Positions 47,497-58,165 of a DNA stretch of 64,000 nucleotides are shown here, piece by piece; within the stretch, counting starts at the first letter, position 1, and each line of letters opens with the position of its first letter. The notes below the pieces were generated by a model. It made no database searches, was not told the origin of the DNA, and saw nothing but the letters and a program-made list of their open reading frames with translations. A program made the position numbers and the translations under genes. The stretch covers positions 9,732,001-9,796,000 of the forward strand of contig NC_079887.1 in the NCBI RefSeq assembly GCF_029227915.1, given 5' to 3'. The DNA comes from Hydractinia symbiolongicarpus (lineage: Eukaryota > Cnidaria > Hydrozoa > Anthoathecata > Hydractiniidae).

Positions 47497-48620
47497 TACA
47501 CAACATTTCATGTTTAATCTGTAGTAATACTCTGTATCTCTTTAAAATTATGTAAATGGATATCTTAATAAGTTTGGTTTAAAGTTTTAACGAATTATGC
47601 TGCCAAAAACAGTCTATCTTTTCTTTCTAGCAAAATTTTCTTAAAATATTCTAAATAACTTGCCGCCTTTTTTTTCGGCTTGAGTTAGTCCGACATTTTT
47701 TTATCTTAACGGTAATATCTAAGTTTTGATAGAGTCTTGTTCACTCGTTTAACTGTAAACTTAATGCCTCGTTTATCCCCGACGCGCAGCGTCTAACCTG
47801 ATACAATGCAAATATTTTGAAAACTTCTCATTTGAGTGGTGCAGTGTGTTATGCTGGTGACATTCTCAAGGTACAGCTTGACGTCAAGGGAGGGTGCATA
47901 ACACTTGTTTTTACATCTACAACAACGATGATATTCCTCAGATTTATAATAAATTAGTTTACGAAACGTTTTATTGTGATAAAAACTCTGCTTTCATTCA
48001 TTTAGAATCTGTTGTAAATCGAACATTGTATATTATCTATGATGAAAGAAAATTAATACAAAAAATTTCAACCACAACTATCTTGTATTGATGCTCAGCA
48101 TTAGCCGTTAGAGAGCTTTCTACGTATTTTGCGTTAAGGACTGCAATCTGTTGGTGTTTTACAGACGTTGGTGGTGCGTCACTTCACAGAGGCCGGTGGT
48201 GGGTCGCGTCGCTTCACGGTTTTAAAAATGAAATCGAATTTTTTATTTGTCGTTCATGAGACTGCGTGCTCTTCCCGCGCAACTATTTTCTACCATTTTC
48301 CCCATAATTTGTACTTACAGAAAGGGAAACACAAAAGTGTTGGTCTTTATAAACTAAAAACAGAATTACAACAGAACTGTTACTGATACGCGGTTTTTTG
48401 CTGTAAAAAGAAACGACAGTAAACAATTTTATCATTTTGTCATACTAGGACATGTTATAATTATGCTCAGTTTGATTCAATATAATGAAATAATGAAAAG
48501 CTTTTAGATGGAGCAGCGCGTTCCGACTTTAATCCTTATTACGACGAACGTTTTTTCGATCCCCAACATCCAAGTATTAAGAAAGTTGTGTTTTTTACGT
48601 AATATCTTTTATCTATCAAA
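47497..48620. other. UBE2G1 3' region and spacer
   Basis: No gene is recognised. No canonical AATAAA stands close after the UBE2G1 stop; the first is near 47946. The open frame at 48168-48386 lacks motifs and splice context. Confidence 0.45.
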
Positions 48621-48857
48621 TTATACGAAGCTTGAGTAAATCTTGCCTACGAAAATCAATTCCCAGAGGTTCTTGTCCTTTTTGACATCGAGGCCGATGA
48701 CCAAATACTTGTTATGAAAAGCAGCCTGTACCAGGGTCTTGTTAACAGTCAAGTAAGCGCAAGCGGCTTTGACATCAGGAAACAAACCCTGGGGACGAGA
48801 ACGTTTCAATCCATAGAATAATGCCAACATATTCCTCACCCTAAATGATGAAGATTA
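48621..48857 (-). CDS. Unrecognised coding-like open frame, unusual codon use
   Basis: On the minus strand the frame is open from 48857 to a TAA at 48621-48623. A T-rich tract ending in TAG at 48843-48841 would make an acceptor for a last exon starting at 48840. The predicted peptide includes LFYGLKRSRPQGLFPDVKAA and KYLVIGLDVKKDKNLWELIF. Codons such as GTC, ATC, GGC, CTC, GAC and AAG are clearly richer in G/C than in the neighbouring genes. I do not recognise a family. It could be the end of a gene with a distant exon, a retrocopy, or a foreign fragment. It is not part of the ShKT gene, whose stop lies upstream. Confidence 0.35.
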
Positions 48858-48890
48858 CACTCCACCACAGGGTCTCTTGAGCCCTGAGCC

Positions 48891-48896
48891 TTTATT
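48891..48896 (-). terminator. Candidate polyadenylation signal for the ShKT gene
   Basis: AATAAA on the minus strand, about 160 bp beyond the ShKT stop codon. Plausible position, not demonstrated. Confidence 0.4.
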
Positions 48897-49054
48897 ACGT
48901 AGCACTCATTAATCATACTGAGAATAAAACACAAATAAAAATAAAAAAGTTACAGAAAAAACATTCGTGAAGAAATTTTGAACCGCATAACAAAAAAAAT
49001 CATCTCTCAGGAGAAGTGACAACTTCGCAAAGCTGCAGATCTCTAGATGCGAAT

Positions 49055-52000
49055 TCAGTTTCGTTTACACAATTTACATGTCTTCCTGCATTGATAAAAC
49101 ATGTACGAAAAAAACTCTGACGTTGGTCGACAAAACCCACGACTTTTCCAATTGTGGCACTGATAGTAATATATAGAAGTATCACGGCATGATGTTGCCT
49201 TGTAACGACACCAATTACATGTTTTCCGACATTGTCGTATCATGATCATTCTATATTTGTAGTTGGAACAATACTTTCTGTTTTTATATTGCTCGCACAA
49301 CCCAGGTATGTCATTTTTGTCTGAACAACCTAAAAATCAATCAATTAATTAATTAATCAACTTTTTTCTTTCCAATCCTTCACATTAGTAAATCTGTTAT
49401 AAGGCGACGTGATCAAAACATCTCGTGTTTTGGTGTCTAAAAACTTAATATAAATCCAAAGGTTAGGTTAACGACTTGCACTATACACCAACTTCGTCCA
49501 CATTTTTTTCTACGTCTCTAATAGCACGACAGGTATACCCTCATATTATAGAGTAGTAAAGCTCTAAGGACGAGGTTGAACGTGCACGACACATCTAAAC
49601 ACTTACCTGGTCGTTCACGTGATCCATGTGTTGTCTTTGGCGTAGTAAAAATCTTTGTCTCCCTCGTTGGTTGTGAGGTTGTCTCGGTTGTTATGGTTTT
49701 ATCGACAAATTTTAACGACAAAGTTGTAATTTCTATGGTTTCTTTATGTGTCTTCGCCGTCGTGTTTACATGTAAGCCTGCTACTACAGTTTGTATCTTG
49801 TCGCAGAAATTACACGTTTTTCGGCATTGATAATACATATATGAATAGTATTCAGACGATTTTTTACAATATCCCAAACTTTTCCATGTTTTGCAGTTAT
49901 CCAGAGAAGTGTCTTGACAACCGTCTTGGTTATACCGACACCAACCGCACGAATTTCCACAGTATTTAACGTTTATCAGAAAACGTCTTGATTCTTTGAT
50001 ACTGCAATATTCAAGAGCTGTCGCCGTGTAACACAATCCTGGATATTTTGATGTATCTGAACATTCTAAAGAAGATAAAAGTAGATCAAACACCAACCTC
50101 GTGCTAGTGTCTTTTTTACGTTTAGTTGAGACAATGTGTACGAGTTTGTGATATGGAGACAAACTGCAAATTTCAAAATATTCTTTCGAAAAGCAGTCGT
50201 TTTAAAAGATCTAAAGGGATTGGTCTGTTAAGAAAGACCTTTAGAGAATATACAGCCAAAGAGGACTGTTTAGTAAGTTCGTTACCTGGTGGCTGCAGCC
50301 ATCTAGTTTTTCCAACAAAAAATGCTTTCTGTGGTGTCTTCTTAGTTTTATATTTTGCTCCACAAAACCCACAAGTTTTACGACATTGGTAAAACATATA
50401 TGAGTATAATCGCGTTTTTGACCTACAATATCCTTTATTCTTCCAAGAGACACACGCATATTTATACATGGAGGTGTCCTTACAACTGCTGGCGGTATAT
50501 TGACACCAACCACATGTCTGTCGACAATTCCTGATCATGAAGTCTTTCCACCGGAAGTTATTGCATAAATTCCAGTACTTGTAATTAGCACATGCTTTAG
50601 CGTACTGAAAACTATCCGAACAGCCTAAGAATGAAATAACACTTAAAAAAACTTTGCAAACATAAACACTCGCCTACTAGGCGTGAATTTCTAAAATGGT
50701 AAAGCCGTTAAACTATTTGTCTTAACCTTTATTTATCCAATCCAGTCATTAGGCGTAAAATAATTCTGAGAGGGAGGATGCGTCTATACAAGCCTACAGT
50801 TTTCAATGTGTGCTTAAATTCTTTTATGAAACAATAAAAATCATCTGAAAAAGAGAGTAGCCGATAATGAAAACAGATAAAGAGACCTGGGAACGAGATA
50901 TAACAAATATGAATCCTCCAAGATGATACCCAGGAGTGTAGAAATAGTGATTTTTGAGTGTCCGCATTATAAAACTACGACCCGGAATGGTGCAAAAAAT
51001 CAGGAAATACAATGGCCTAGAAGGGTCTTACTTAACACTGCGCACTTTTTGAAGACACTGCACGCTTATCTTGAATGACATTGCCTACTTTTTATGCAAC
51101 ACTGCACACTTCTTGTCCAACACTGCGCACTTCTGATGAAACATTGCGCACTTCTTGTCAAATACTGCACTTCTCAAAAATGAAGAAATGCTCGGTTCCA
51201 AAAATTGTCGTTTGGAGGAACATTCTATATAATATACACCAATGTTGCCTCCATGCCTTTGAAAGAATACGAAATTGGTTTCATGGGTCAGTAAAGGAGA
51301 GACGAGCTGCGCACGGCACGGTTGCTAAATAAAAGTTTATGATGACAGTGTTGATTTTGAAGACCAGACCGACTGGCTTGGCCTGCTGTTCCATAATAAG
51401 TCAATTTACATGTTACAGCCATCATAACAAAAAAAGTTCTGAAAAAAGACTATGAATGTTTTGATAATGAAGATATTCGTAGAGTTAAACAAAATTGATG
51501 TGTTTTACATAAGAACGGTAAAAATACACCTAGAACTTTGCAGAACTAGATCCAAAATATAAAACAGTCTGTTAGAAATACTAGTTGTTTTGTTTCCATC
51601 TTTGTAAGTAATTAATAAAGAAAAAGTTAGAGATCAAAAAAGTAAAAATATTGAACAACATATATTAAGACGTAAAGTATTCTTAGTTATCTCAAATTAA
51701 TGATCTTTAATTTTTTCTATCGCTTAAAATTTATTTTCTGGCTGCCACAAAATAATTTTTTGTTTGCCTTTCCTTTTATTCACATTATTTAACATGGCTG
51801 TCGTCGCTAAAGACGACCATAATGTATTGATTTTAAGGATTTAATGAAGAATGTACAAATTTGAAGGATCTATCGTTAATAGTTTATTAACGTTTAAAAT
51901 CAGTTGGGAGCACTTGGTCTTTGTCGTAACGTACCAATCAAACACGAGGGGAGCGATCTAGTGAAGAACGAAATAATGACGAGTATTTTAAAAGTGGGCA

Positions 52001-54895
52001 AAGTGTAGGTATTTGTCACTATTATAGTTCTCATGTAGCATTGATTGAAATCCTTAATAGAAAAAGAAAAGGCGAAGATGTTATTTTAAAAAACAGATTA
52101 TACTTATTTTTTCCTTTGCAGGATACAGAAGAATATTGAGTGTTTAAAAACAGGTAGGAATGCCAACCACCTTAAAGACAGTTATGGAAATCCTAAGAGA
52201 GCTTGATCCCGATGACGTAGTTAAAAGGGAAAAGAAACTTCGAAAACGAACATATTCTGTTCCAGACCCAGACTTGTTATTACATACTCTGTACACATGG
52301 ATGCATCGATGGGTTATCCTGGCAGATACTGTGGTTGCAAGTTGGACCCACCTCCCAGAAATCAGAAGTAATCACTGGTTTTTATTTAAATGTAGTTATT
52401 GCACTGAAAGACATTTCAGCTAGAATCTGTTCCAATGATGGGAAATAAGTCAACTTAATCAAATCATTGCCCGTCTTGCTGCATTCTGCAGACGATTTTA
52501 CAGATATGTTTTCAGGACCTGCTAGCTTTTTGATTGGTTCCTCACCAGTAAACCAATGAATAGAAAGCCTGTGATCCCTGTAGTTTAACAGATATCGACA
52601 GATAATTTGTTTGAGACAGCTTTTTGCAGAAATCTTTTCTCCCGGTTCATCTGACAGTTCTAATTTTGGCAGTGACAGCGCTGTTTCATGCATCTACTCC
52701 GAAATGAATTAACAGTATTCAATGACAGATAGAACACCCTAAATTTTTCAACATCAAACTCTTGTTCACCACTTTCTTTGTCAGCAAACTTCAGGTGCAT
52801 CATCAGTTTTATCAGTTTTATGCTCACCTTCACCTTATGCTTCACTGTCTTCTTCGCAAATTACACACTTATTGAAAATAGGTTCGTGAACATGACAATA
52901 TTTATACGAGGAGGTGATACATCTGGAAGTTCGTCTTCAGACCCTATCACTATCAATATTTAATTTCTAACATGAACAGCACTACGCAAAAAACCCCAAG
53001 ATGTTCAGCTGTATCAAATAAATCAATATCAACATACTTGTCACGCTTTTCATAATAGTTCTTACCATGTTAATAAAAAAAACCATTAGTTGCTTTTTCA
53101 CAACATCAAAAAAATTCGCATTGTTAAAATCCTCAAATGATAAGAACTTGTTGTCTGTTTCTGTTGCACAGACTTGTTTTCACCTCTCAACATACACGAA
53201 TGAATCTTACTTGTAAAGTTACTGTATTTTATCTTTTCTCTTTGAACTGTTTTTGATTGTTACTACTACTACCAGACTTGGTAATTCTGTTGAGGACGTC
53301 TGTTAGTAAAATTTCTCTGGTGGTACAACTTTTTGAGACGAAAATAAAGAAGATGGATGAGAAGAAAACACAATGTTGATTGTGCAGCATCTTTGGATGG
53401 CTGAGGTACAGTAACGCTGGGATTGCTTAAAGAAGCTATTATTTCTTCTTTTATCAGTTTTCTTACAAGTGACTTTATATCTTGCTTTTTACAAAGAACG
53501 GTAAATTATGTATCAGGTACACGAAATACATAAAACTACAGACCATGCACCAATATTGCACCAATATTCGGTTTGCCGAGGATTTACAAGGTTTTGATTA
53601 GAAGATAAAAAATTACCGAGAAGTGTTTTAAAAAAGACTAAAAATTTTAAAAAAATATTCAAGAAGTTCGCAGTGTTTTTTAAGAAATGCATAGTGTTGT
53701 ATCAGAAGTGCGCAGTGTTGGCCAAGAAGCGCACAATGTTTATAATAAGCGCGTAGTGTTGAATTAGAAGTGCGCAGTGTTGGACAAGAAGTGCACAGTG
53801 TATATTGCATAAGAAGTGCACAGTGTATATTGCATAAGAAGTGTGCAGTGTATGTTGAATAAGAAATGTGCAGTTTTAGTACAGTAGAGTCTCCATAACT
53901 CGAACCTCTATTACTCGAACGTCTCCTTAACTCGAACGAATTCGTTGGCACCGTAAAAGTTTCCTAATAAACTCTTATAAAAAAACCTCTACTGCTCGAA
54001 CCTCCATAACTCGAATGTTCCCTTAAGTCGAACAGATTATTTTGTCCCTTGAAGGTTTTTGACTCCATAACTCGAATTTTGTGGCATTTTGAAAAAAATT
54101 GATAAGTTTTCCTGATCATTTAACTCTTTATCATTTTCATATTTTAATGTTTACGTGTGTTGTGGGCCTTATATTGTTCGAATGCATGATTCGAATGTTT
54201 TGTTGTGTTTCGAACGACAACGCTTTCACAACCAATTTTCAAAAACAGAATTTCATAGCAATCTGACATGTGGCAGGGTCAAAAAGAACTAGAGGCGATA
54301 ACAAGTCCTGTAAAATAAAATACAATACCCTCAAATAGCTTGAAAAAGGAACTGCTCCAAAGCGTTTTCTCGAAATTTGGGGAAGAAATGTTGGCTTCCC
54401 TAAAGGACTTAAATAAAAACATCAAACGAGATTATGATAATACTTGTAAACAATCAATTATAACTGATTTTTTTCAAAAAATTTGAGCAAAAAGCAACTA
54501 AAACGCTCTGTTTTTGTATTTCACCAACCCAGAACCCCCAATAAGTAAGTCTACGTACTTAATATACAGTTTTTGTTCATCTGGTAGGCAAATAAGGGAA
54601 AAATTTTGAAAAAACTTGAAAACCTCTACTACTCAAACGTCTCCTTAACTCGAACGGTTTCCTTTTCCCCCTGGCCGTTCGAGTTATGGAGACTCTTCTG
54701 TATATTGACCCTTCTGGGCCAACGTATGTGCAACTTTAATTCCTATGTATCTGCAAATTCATAATTTTAAATACTAAATTACTAACACAGTAATACAAGA
54801 ACAATAATAATTTCTCAAAAATTATTCTTACCATCGATATAATAAAATGCTGACATTAGCAGGATAACATGTAATCCAGAAATATCCATTTTCAT
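49055..54895 (-). CDS. Secreted protein with six ShKT domains
   Basis: Four minus-strand exons: 54832-54895 (signal peptide), 50286-50624, 49607-50065, 49055-49329, giving 378 aa. All three introns are phase 1, so every internal exon is symmetrical. Residues 1-21 form a hydrophobic signal sequence (GLHVILLMSAFYY). Each of the three following exons encodes two six-cysteine ShKT domains: a first type starting CSD and ending CGWC or CNWC, and a second type starting C-x-DTS, with a Trp and ending in TC-x-x-C. Exon 3 has a Thr-rich linker of about 50 residues, probably O-glycosylated. The protein is likely extracellular, for example a structural or mucus/matrix component. ShKT domains also occur in toxins, but the Lys-Tyr pair used by the channel-blocking peptides is not at the equivalent position in the domains checked, so a toxin role is not supported. 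No catalytic domain is fused. The 4.2-kb first intron holds transposons and might hide further exons. Confidence 0.88.
51035..51178 (+). repeat. Left array of ~21-bp repeats, unit ACACTGCGCACTTCTTGTCC
   Basis: Seven units start at about 51035, 51055, 51078, 51099, 51120, 51141 and 51162. The last four steps are exactly 21 bp. It is the mirror of the array at 53664-53876. Confidence 0.9.
52160..52420 (+). pseudogene. Integrase-like (rve-type) fragment
   Basis: The plus strand reads REKKLRKRTYSVPDPDLLL and, after a frame shift, HGCIDGLSWQILWLQVGPTS. This resembles the start of the retroviral-type integrase core found in some cnidarian transposons, where an Arg-rich YxxPGPNxxWHxDG block is followed by HGCIDGFSR. 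Only the first third of a core is present, with internal deletion or shift, so it is inactive. Confidence 0.6.
52382..52963 (-). pseudogene. Unidentified coding-like fragment inside the foldback element
   Basis: Successive minus-strand frames give KCVICEEDSEA near 52855, then FADKESGEQEFDVEKFRVFY near 52760, then the longer frame 52382-52693 with LSDEPGEKISAKSCLKQIIC and YRDHRLSIHWFTGEEPIKKL. Composition and the acidic/Cys start suggest a real former protein. I do not recognise the family. Frame changes indicate decay. Confidence 0.4.
53664..53876 (-). repeat. Right array of 21-25-bp repeats, inverted relative to the left array
   Basis: About ten units of AAGTGCGCAGTGTTGGACAAG type. The outermost three are 25 bp because of an added ATTGCATAAG-type tail. 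The reverse complement matches the left array unit. Confidence 0.9.
53882..54700. mobile_element. 819-bp non-autonomous pogo/Tigger-type element
   Basis: The ends are CAGTAGAGTCTCCATAACTC and its inverted counterpart GAGTTATGGAGACTCTTCTG, with one mismatch, flanked by TA at 53880-53881 and 54701-54702. Inner sub-terminal copies of CTCCTTAACTCGAACG follow each end. There is no coding capacity. The CAG ends and TA duplication fit pogo/Tigger transposition. It abuts the right array of the foldback element within 5 bp and lies about 130 bp downstream of the ShKT signal-peptide exon, in intron 1. Confidence 0.88.
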
Positions 54896-55706
54896 TTAAG
54901 TTTAGTTAACCTATACGACCATTTCTCAAAAATTTGTCACAATGCAGACATATGTACATACATATATTTAAGCTTACGGCTGGAAAAATCTTATGTATCA
55001 ACCTCATTTCCAGACCTTCTTGTCTATATGTAACTGCCCGGAAGTCAGAAATAAACAAAAACACTAGGAGCAAGGTTCTTAGTTTACATTACAATGTATA
55101 CAAATTTTTAATTTACTCATCTTAAATCTCTAATCTGTATGTTTGTAGTAAATAACCAATTGTAAAAATATTGTTAGACCGCGAAAAAATTTTAAAATCT
55201 GAAACAATATACATAACCTCCTATTTCCTAACTATTTCGCTTTTTGATATTACCCGGGAGAATTATAAATACAAAATGTTTTCAACTAACCTCAATTTTT
55301 TAACACTAATCTTCGTTTCCAGGGTCTTTTCTAGGACCGATTTTACAAGGTTCTGCATGAATTACGCAGATAACCCCCCATCCATCCGTTTTAGTAACAG
55401 GAAGCCCGTTGCAAACCACTGGCTTCTGTTACTGGTATATACTATGGTAAAATAAATTTTAAATGGTCTTTGCAAACATTTTATAAATATGAGGATCGAA
55501 TTAAAACATAGGAAAGCAACTTGTAAAGTAACAGCCAGCTTTTTAAGTAAGTAAATGAGAAGGGAGAGCAACAGGGATAAATTTAATTTCTACCAGCCTA
55601 ACTGAGCAAGCAAACACGTGAATTTAGTCTTCAAAAGTAAATAGTTAAGAACAAGTAAGAAATAGTTGAACCTGTAAAAAAAACTTGAGGATTAGTCGAA
55701 ATTTGG

Positions 55707-55867
55707 CAACCTAGGTCCCCAGGGTCTTGTTGCCCCTAAGCCCTTATTACGGAGTGGCCAACTTTATCAACAAGGCAAGGCAACAAGGCAAAATACCCCG
55801 GTCACGAGGTTGATTTTCTCTGCTATTAACTACATTAACAAGGCGGAATGCCCCGGGAACGAGGTTG
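55707..55867. mobile_element. Second copy of the CAACCT...GAGGTTG element
   Basis: It starts CAACCTAGGTCCCCAGGG and has two successive right-end motifs, GGTCACGAGGTTG ending at 55812 and GGGAACGAGGTTG ending at 55867. Inner GGCAACAAGGCAAAATACCC pairs with the left half. It matches the element at 4777-4871. Confidence 0.6.
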
Positions 55868-58007
55868 AAAATTTGGTACTTTTTAAAAATACACTCTTAC
55901 AATCTTATTGTTTTGTATTTTCAAGAAAATCATTTTCTTACTGAAAGAAAGATCTTAGCTTAATGTTTCAAGGTTTTTCAAAAATATATACGGATTTCCA
56001 GACAACTTTTTAAGCTCTTTCATATGAAATTACCTCGGTTTTTCGCGGGAGGTAAGCTTTAAAAAACAAACAAAAAATGTTATGCCCTACTTTTCCCTAC
56101 TTTGTAATGCATATCTGCGCCATTTGTTAAATTCTTTCTTCACTTTGTAATATCTTGCCCGAATTGGTATAAGTATTTGCTTATTTTTTAAACCTTTTTT
56201 TTAAACCTGACATATGTTGTAATAAAATATACTTTTTTTGTAACAAGAAAAACTATGAGGTGAAATCTTCAACTGAAATAAAAATTGATTTTATTTAGAA
56301 CTGGGTAAGTTATTACAAGAGCTATATGCATTTATGAAAATTTTGTTGCAACCCCTTTCCTATTTTAAAAATTAACTTGCCAGCCCTAACATGCTGGATA
56401 TAGAGTATGAAATATAAAAAAAAATACTAAACGAAGAGACCGAATGTTTTAGTTGTTGAGCGAAACAAATAAAATGTAACGCCGTTGTTGCATTCCTGGA
56501 GACTACAAAGTTTCTCCAACTGAAACTACGCCTTTGACCTCAACAATTGGTTAGTAAATGCATGTTTTACGAATAACAGTGTACTTAACCCCTTCGCATA
56601 AATATATTAGCCTTTAATATATTTCATAGTTTTGAGTAATAACAACAATGGCAATTGAGATATTATTAACATATTATTAGATGAATTATATAAGAACAAT
56701 GAAGCTGGAAATGACTGAAAAATAGGGAACAAAATGAGAACAATGGTAAGGCTAAAATTTTACTAAGTACGTTTACTTAACACCTACATGTTCTACACAT
56801 TATTTATAAAAACCACAACTTTAAGAAACACACACTGAGATTTTAGGTATATTTTTCTGTTCTTTACAAAGTAAACTTCAAAAATATCACGAGGTGCACC
56901 AAATATGGTATAAATTTAATCCTCACTACATCTCCTTCCTTCCAAATTTACGTTAAATGCCCGACTGTCAATTCGCGCGTAATCCATATGGGCACTTATC
57001 TATTAAGACGGGCACATAATTTTTAAAACGGGCACATAGCGTGAATGAACACCGAAAAAACGTTTAACAGCAAGTTTAAACATTTTTTTGTCTGTGTACA
57101 ACTTTGAACCAATTTACTCTCCTTTATCACATCAGAAAGAAGACTAAGTACTAGTTTGTTTGTTCGAAGCTTATTAGCCGACAAACTTTCCATTTTAAAG
57201 TAATAACTTAATTTGTAAGAAAATAATTGTTTAGCCGGATTAGTTTTAATAGATGAGTTGGACAAAATAATAACAAGTTATTTTAATGTTTATTCAGGGG
57301 GAGTAAAAGAGCACAGGTAGTACATAACGATAACGCTTTTATTAAGACGAATAGAGATTACTTTATAATTTTAGAATGGAAATATAGTAGATAAAATTGT
57401 ATCCATATTTTTCTCAGACAGCTGTGTAAAGTGTTATGTTCTTACTTGACCTGCCTTTTGCTTAACAAAATTCCTTTCTCGGTCTACTGTTCTTATAAAA
57501 ATAACTTGTATCGTTAAATTTAGAATCTGCACCAGTAACAGGATAAATACTTATAATTAACTAAATAAACGATTATAACTTTTATTTATATTATCCTAAA
57601 ACACGGTAAGATACCAGGCTCCAATAGGTTATACTTTTAAAATTTTTAACAATATCTTTGAATATTACCCCCGTCTTTGTTTACGCGTCTGGCGTTTAAG
57701 ATAAACGCTTTAATTTGATGTTATGTATGCATGGGTAAGGCATAAGTTAATGGCGAACAAGATTTGATTGTAGATTTGTAAATTTAACAAACATATTTAA
57801 ATATGTTAGGGTGATACGATACAAGAATTAACACATGCCGTTGTGTATGTATGTATATTGACATGGCTTTGTATTGTTTTTTAGTTCTACTTCACTACTT
57901 GGTTCCTCTTATACAATTTCTTTGTTACATAATACTTTGGTTGATAATTTTTTGAAAATGATACATAGGTCATAATGTTTACAATAAACTATTTAATGGT
58001 TTTGAGA

Positions 58008-58165
58008 TTTGTTGTCGCTGTTGTTGTTTTTATTGTTGTTGTTGTTGTTATTGTATTGTATTGTATTGTTGTTTGCGTTTTTGTTGCTTTTGTTGTTATG
58101 TTTTTGTTACTGTTGTTGTTGTGTCGCTGCATTGAATTTTTGTTTTTGTTGTTGTGGTTGATACA
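58008..58165 (+). repeat. (TTG)n low-complexity tract
   Basis: Irregular TTG/TTTTTG repeats create an artificial hydrophobic open frame at 57975-58217. Confidence 0.85.

Larger units (their letters stand above)
51035..53876. mobile_element. Foldback-type element with inverted tandem-repeat arrays
   Basis: Two arrays of the same ~21-bp unit face each other in opposite orientation at 51035-51178 and 53664-53876, enclosing about 2.5 kb. The interior carries an integrase-like fragment on the plus strand and a second coding-like fragment on the minus strand. Termini made of tandem repeats in inverted orientation are the defining feature of foldback elements. The exact ends and target duplication could not be fixed. 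It sits in intron 1 of the ShKT gene. Confidence 0.6.

Noticed and set aside
51035-51178. Regular repeats that might suggest a CRISPR array
   Set aside because: No spacers separate the units, there are no cas genes, and the DNA is eukaryotic.
53628-53951. Cys/Leu-rich minus-strand frame with repeated TLRTS-like units (and a similar one at 51075)
   Set aside because: It is the translation of the 21-bp repeat arrays of the foldback element; no start or splice context.
49055-54895. ShKT protein as a venom toxin
   Set aside because: ShKT domains are common in non-toxic secreted proteins. The protein is large with six domains, and the Lys-Tyr pair of channel blockers is not at the equivalent position in the domains checked.
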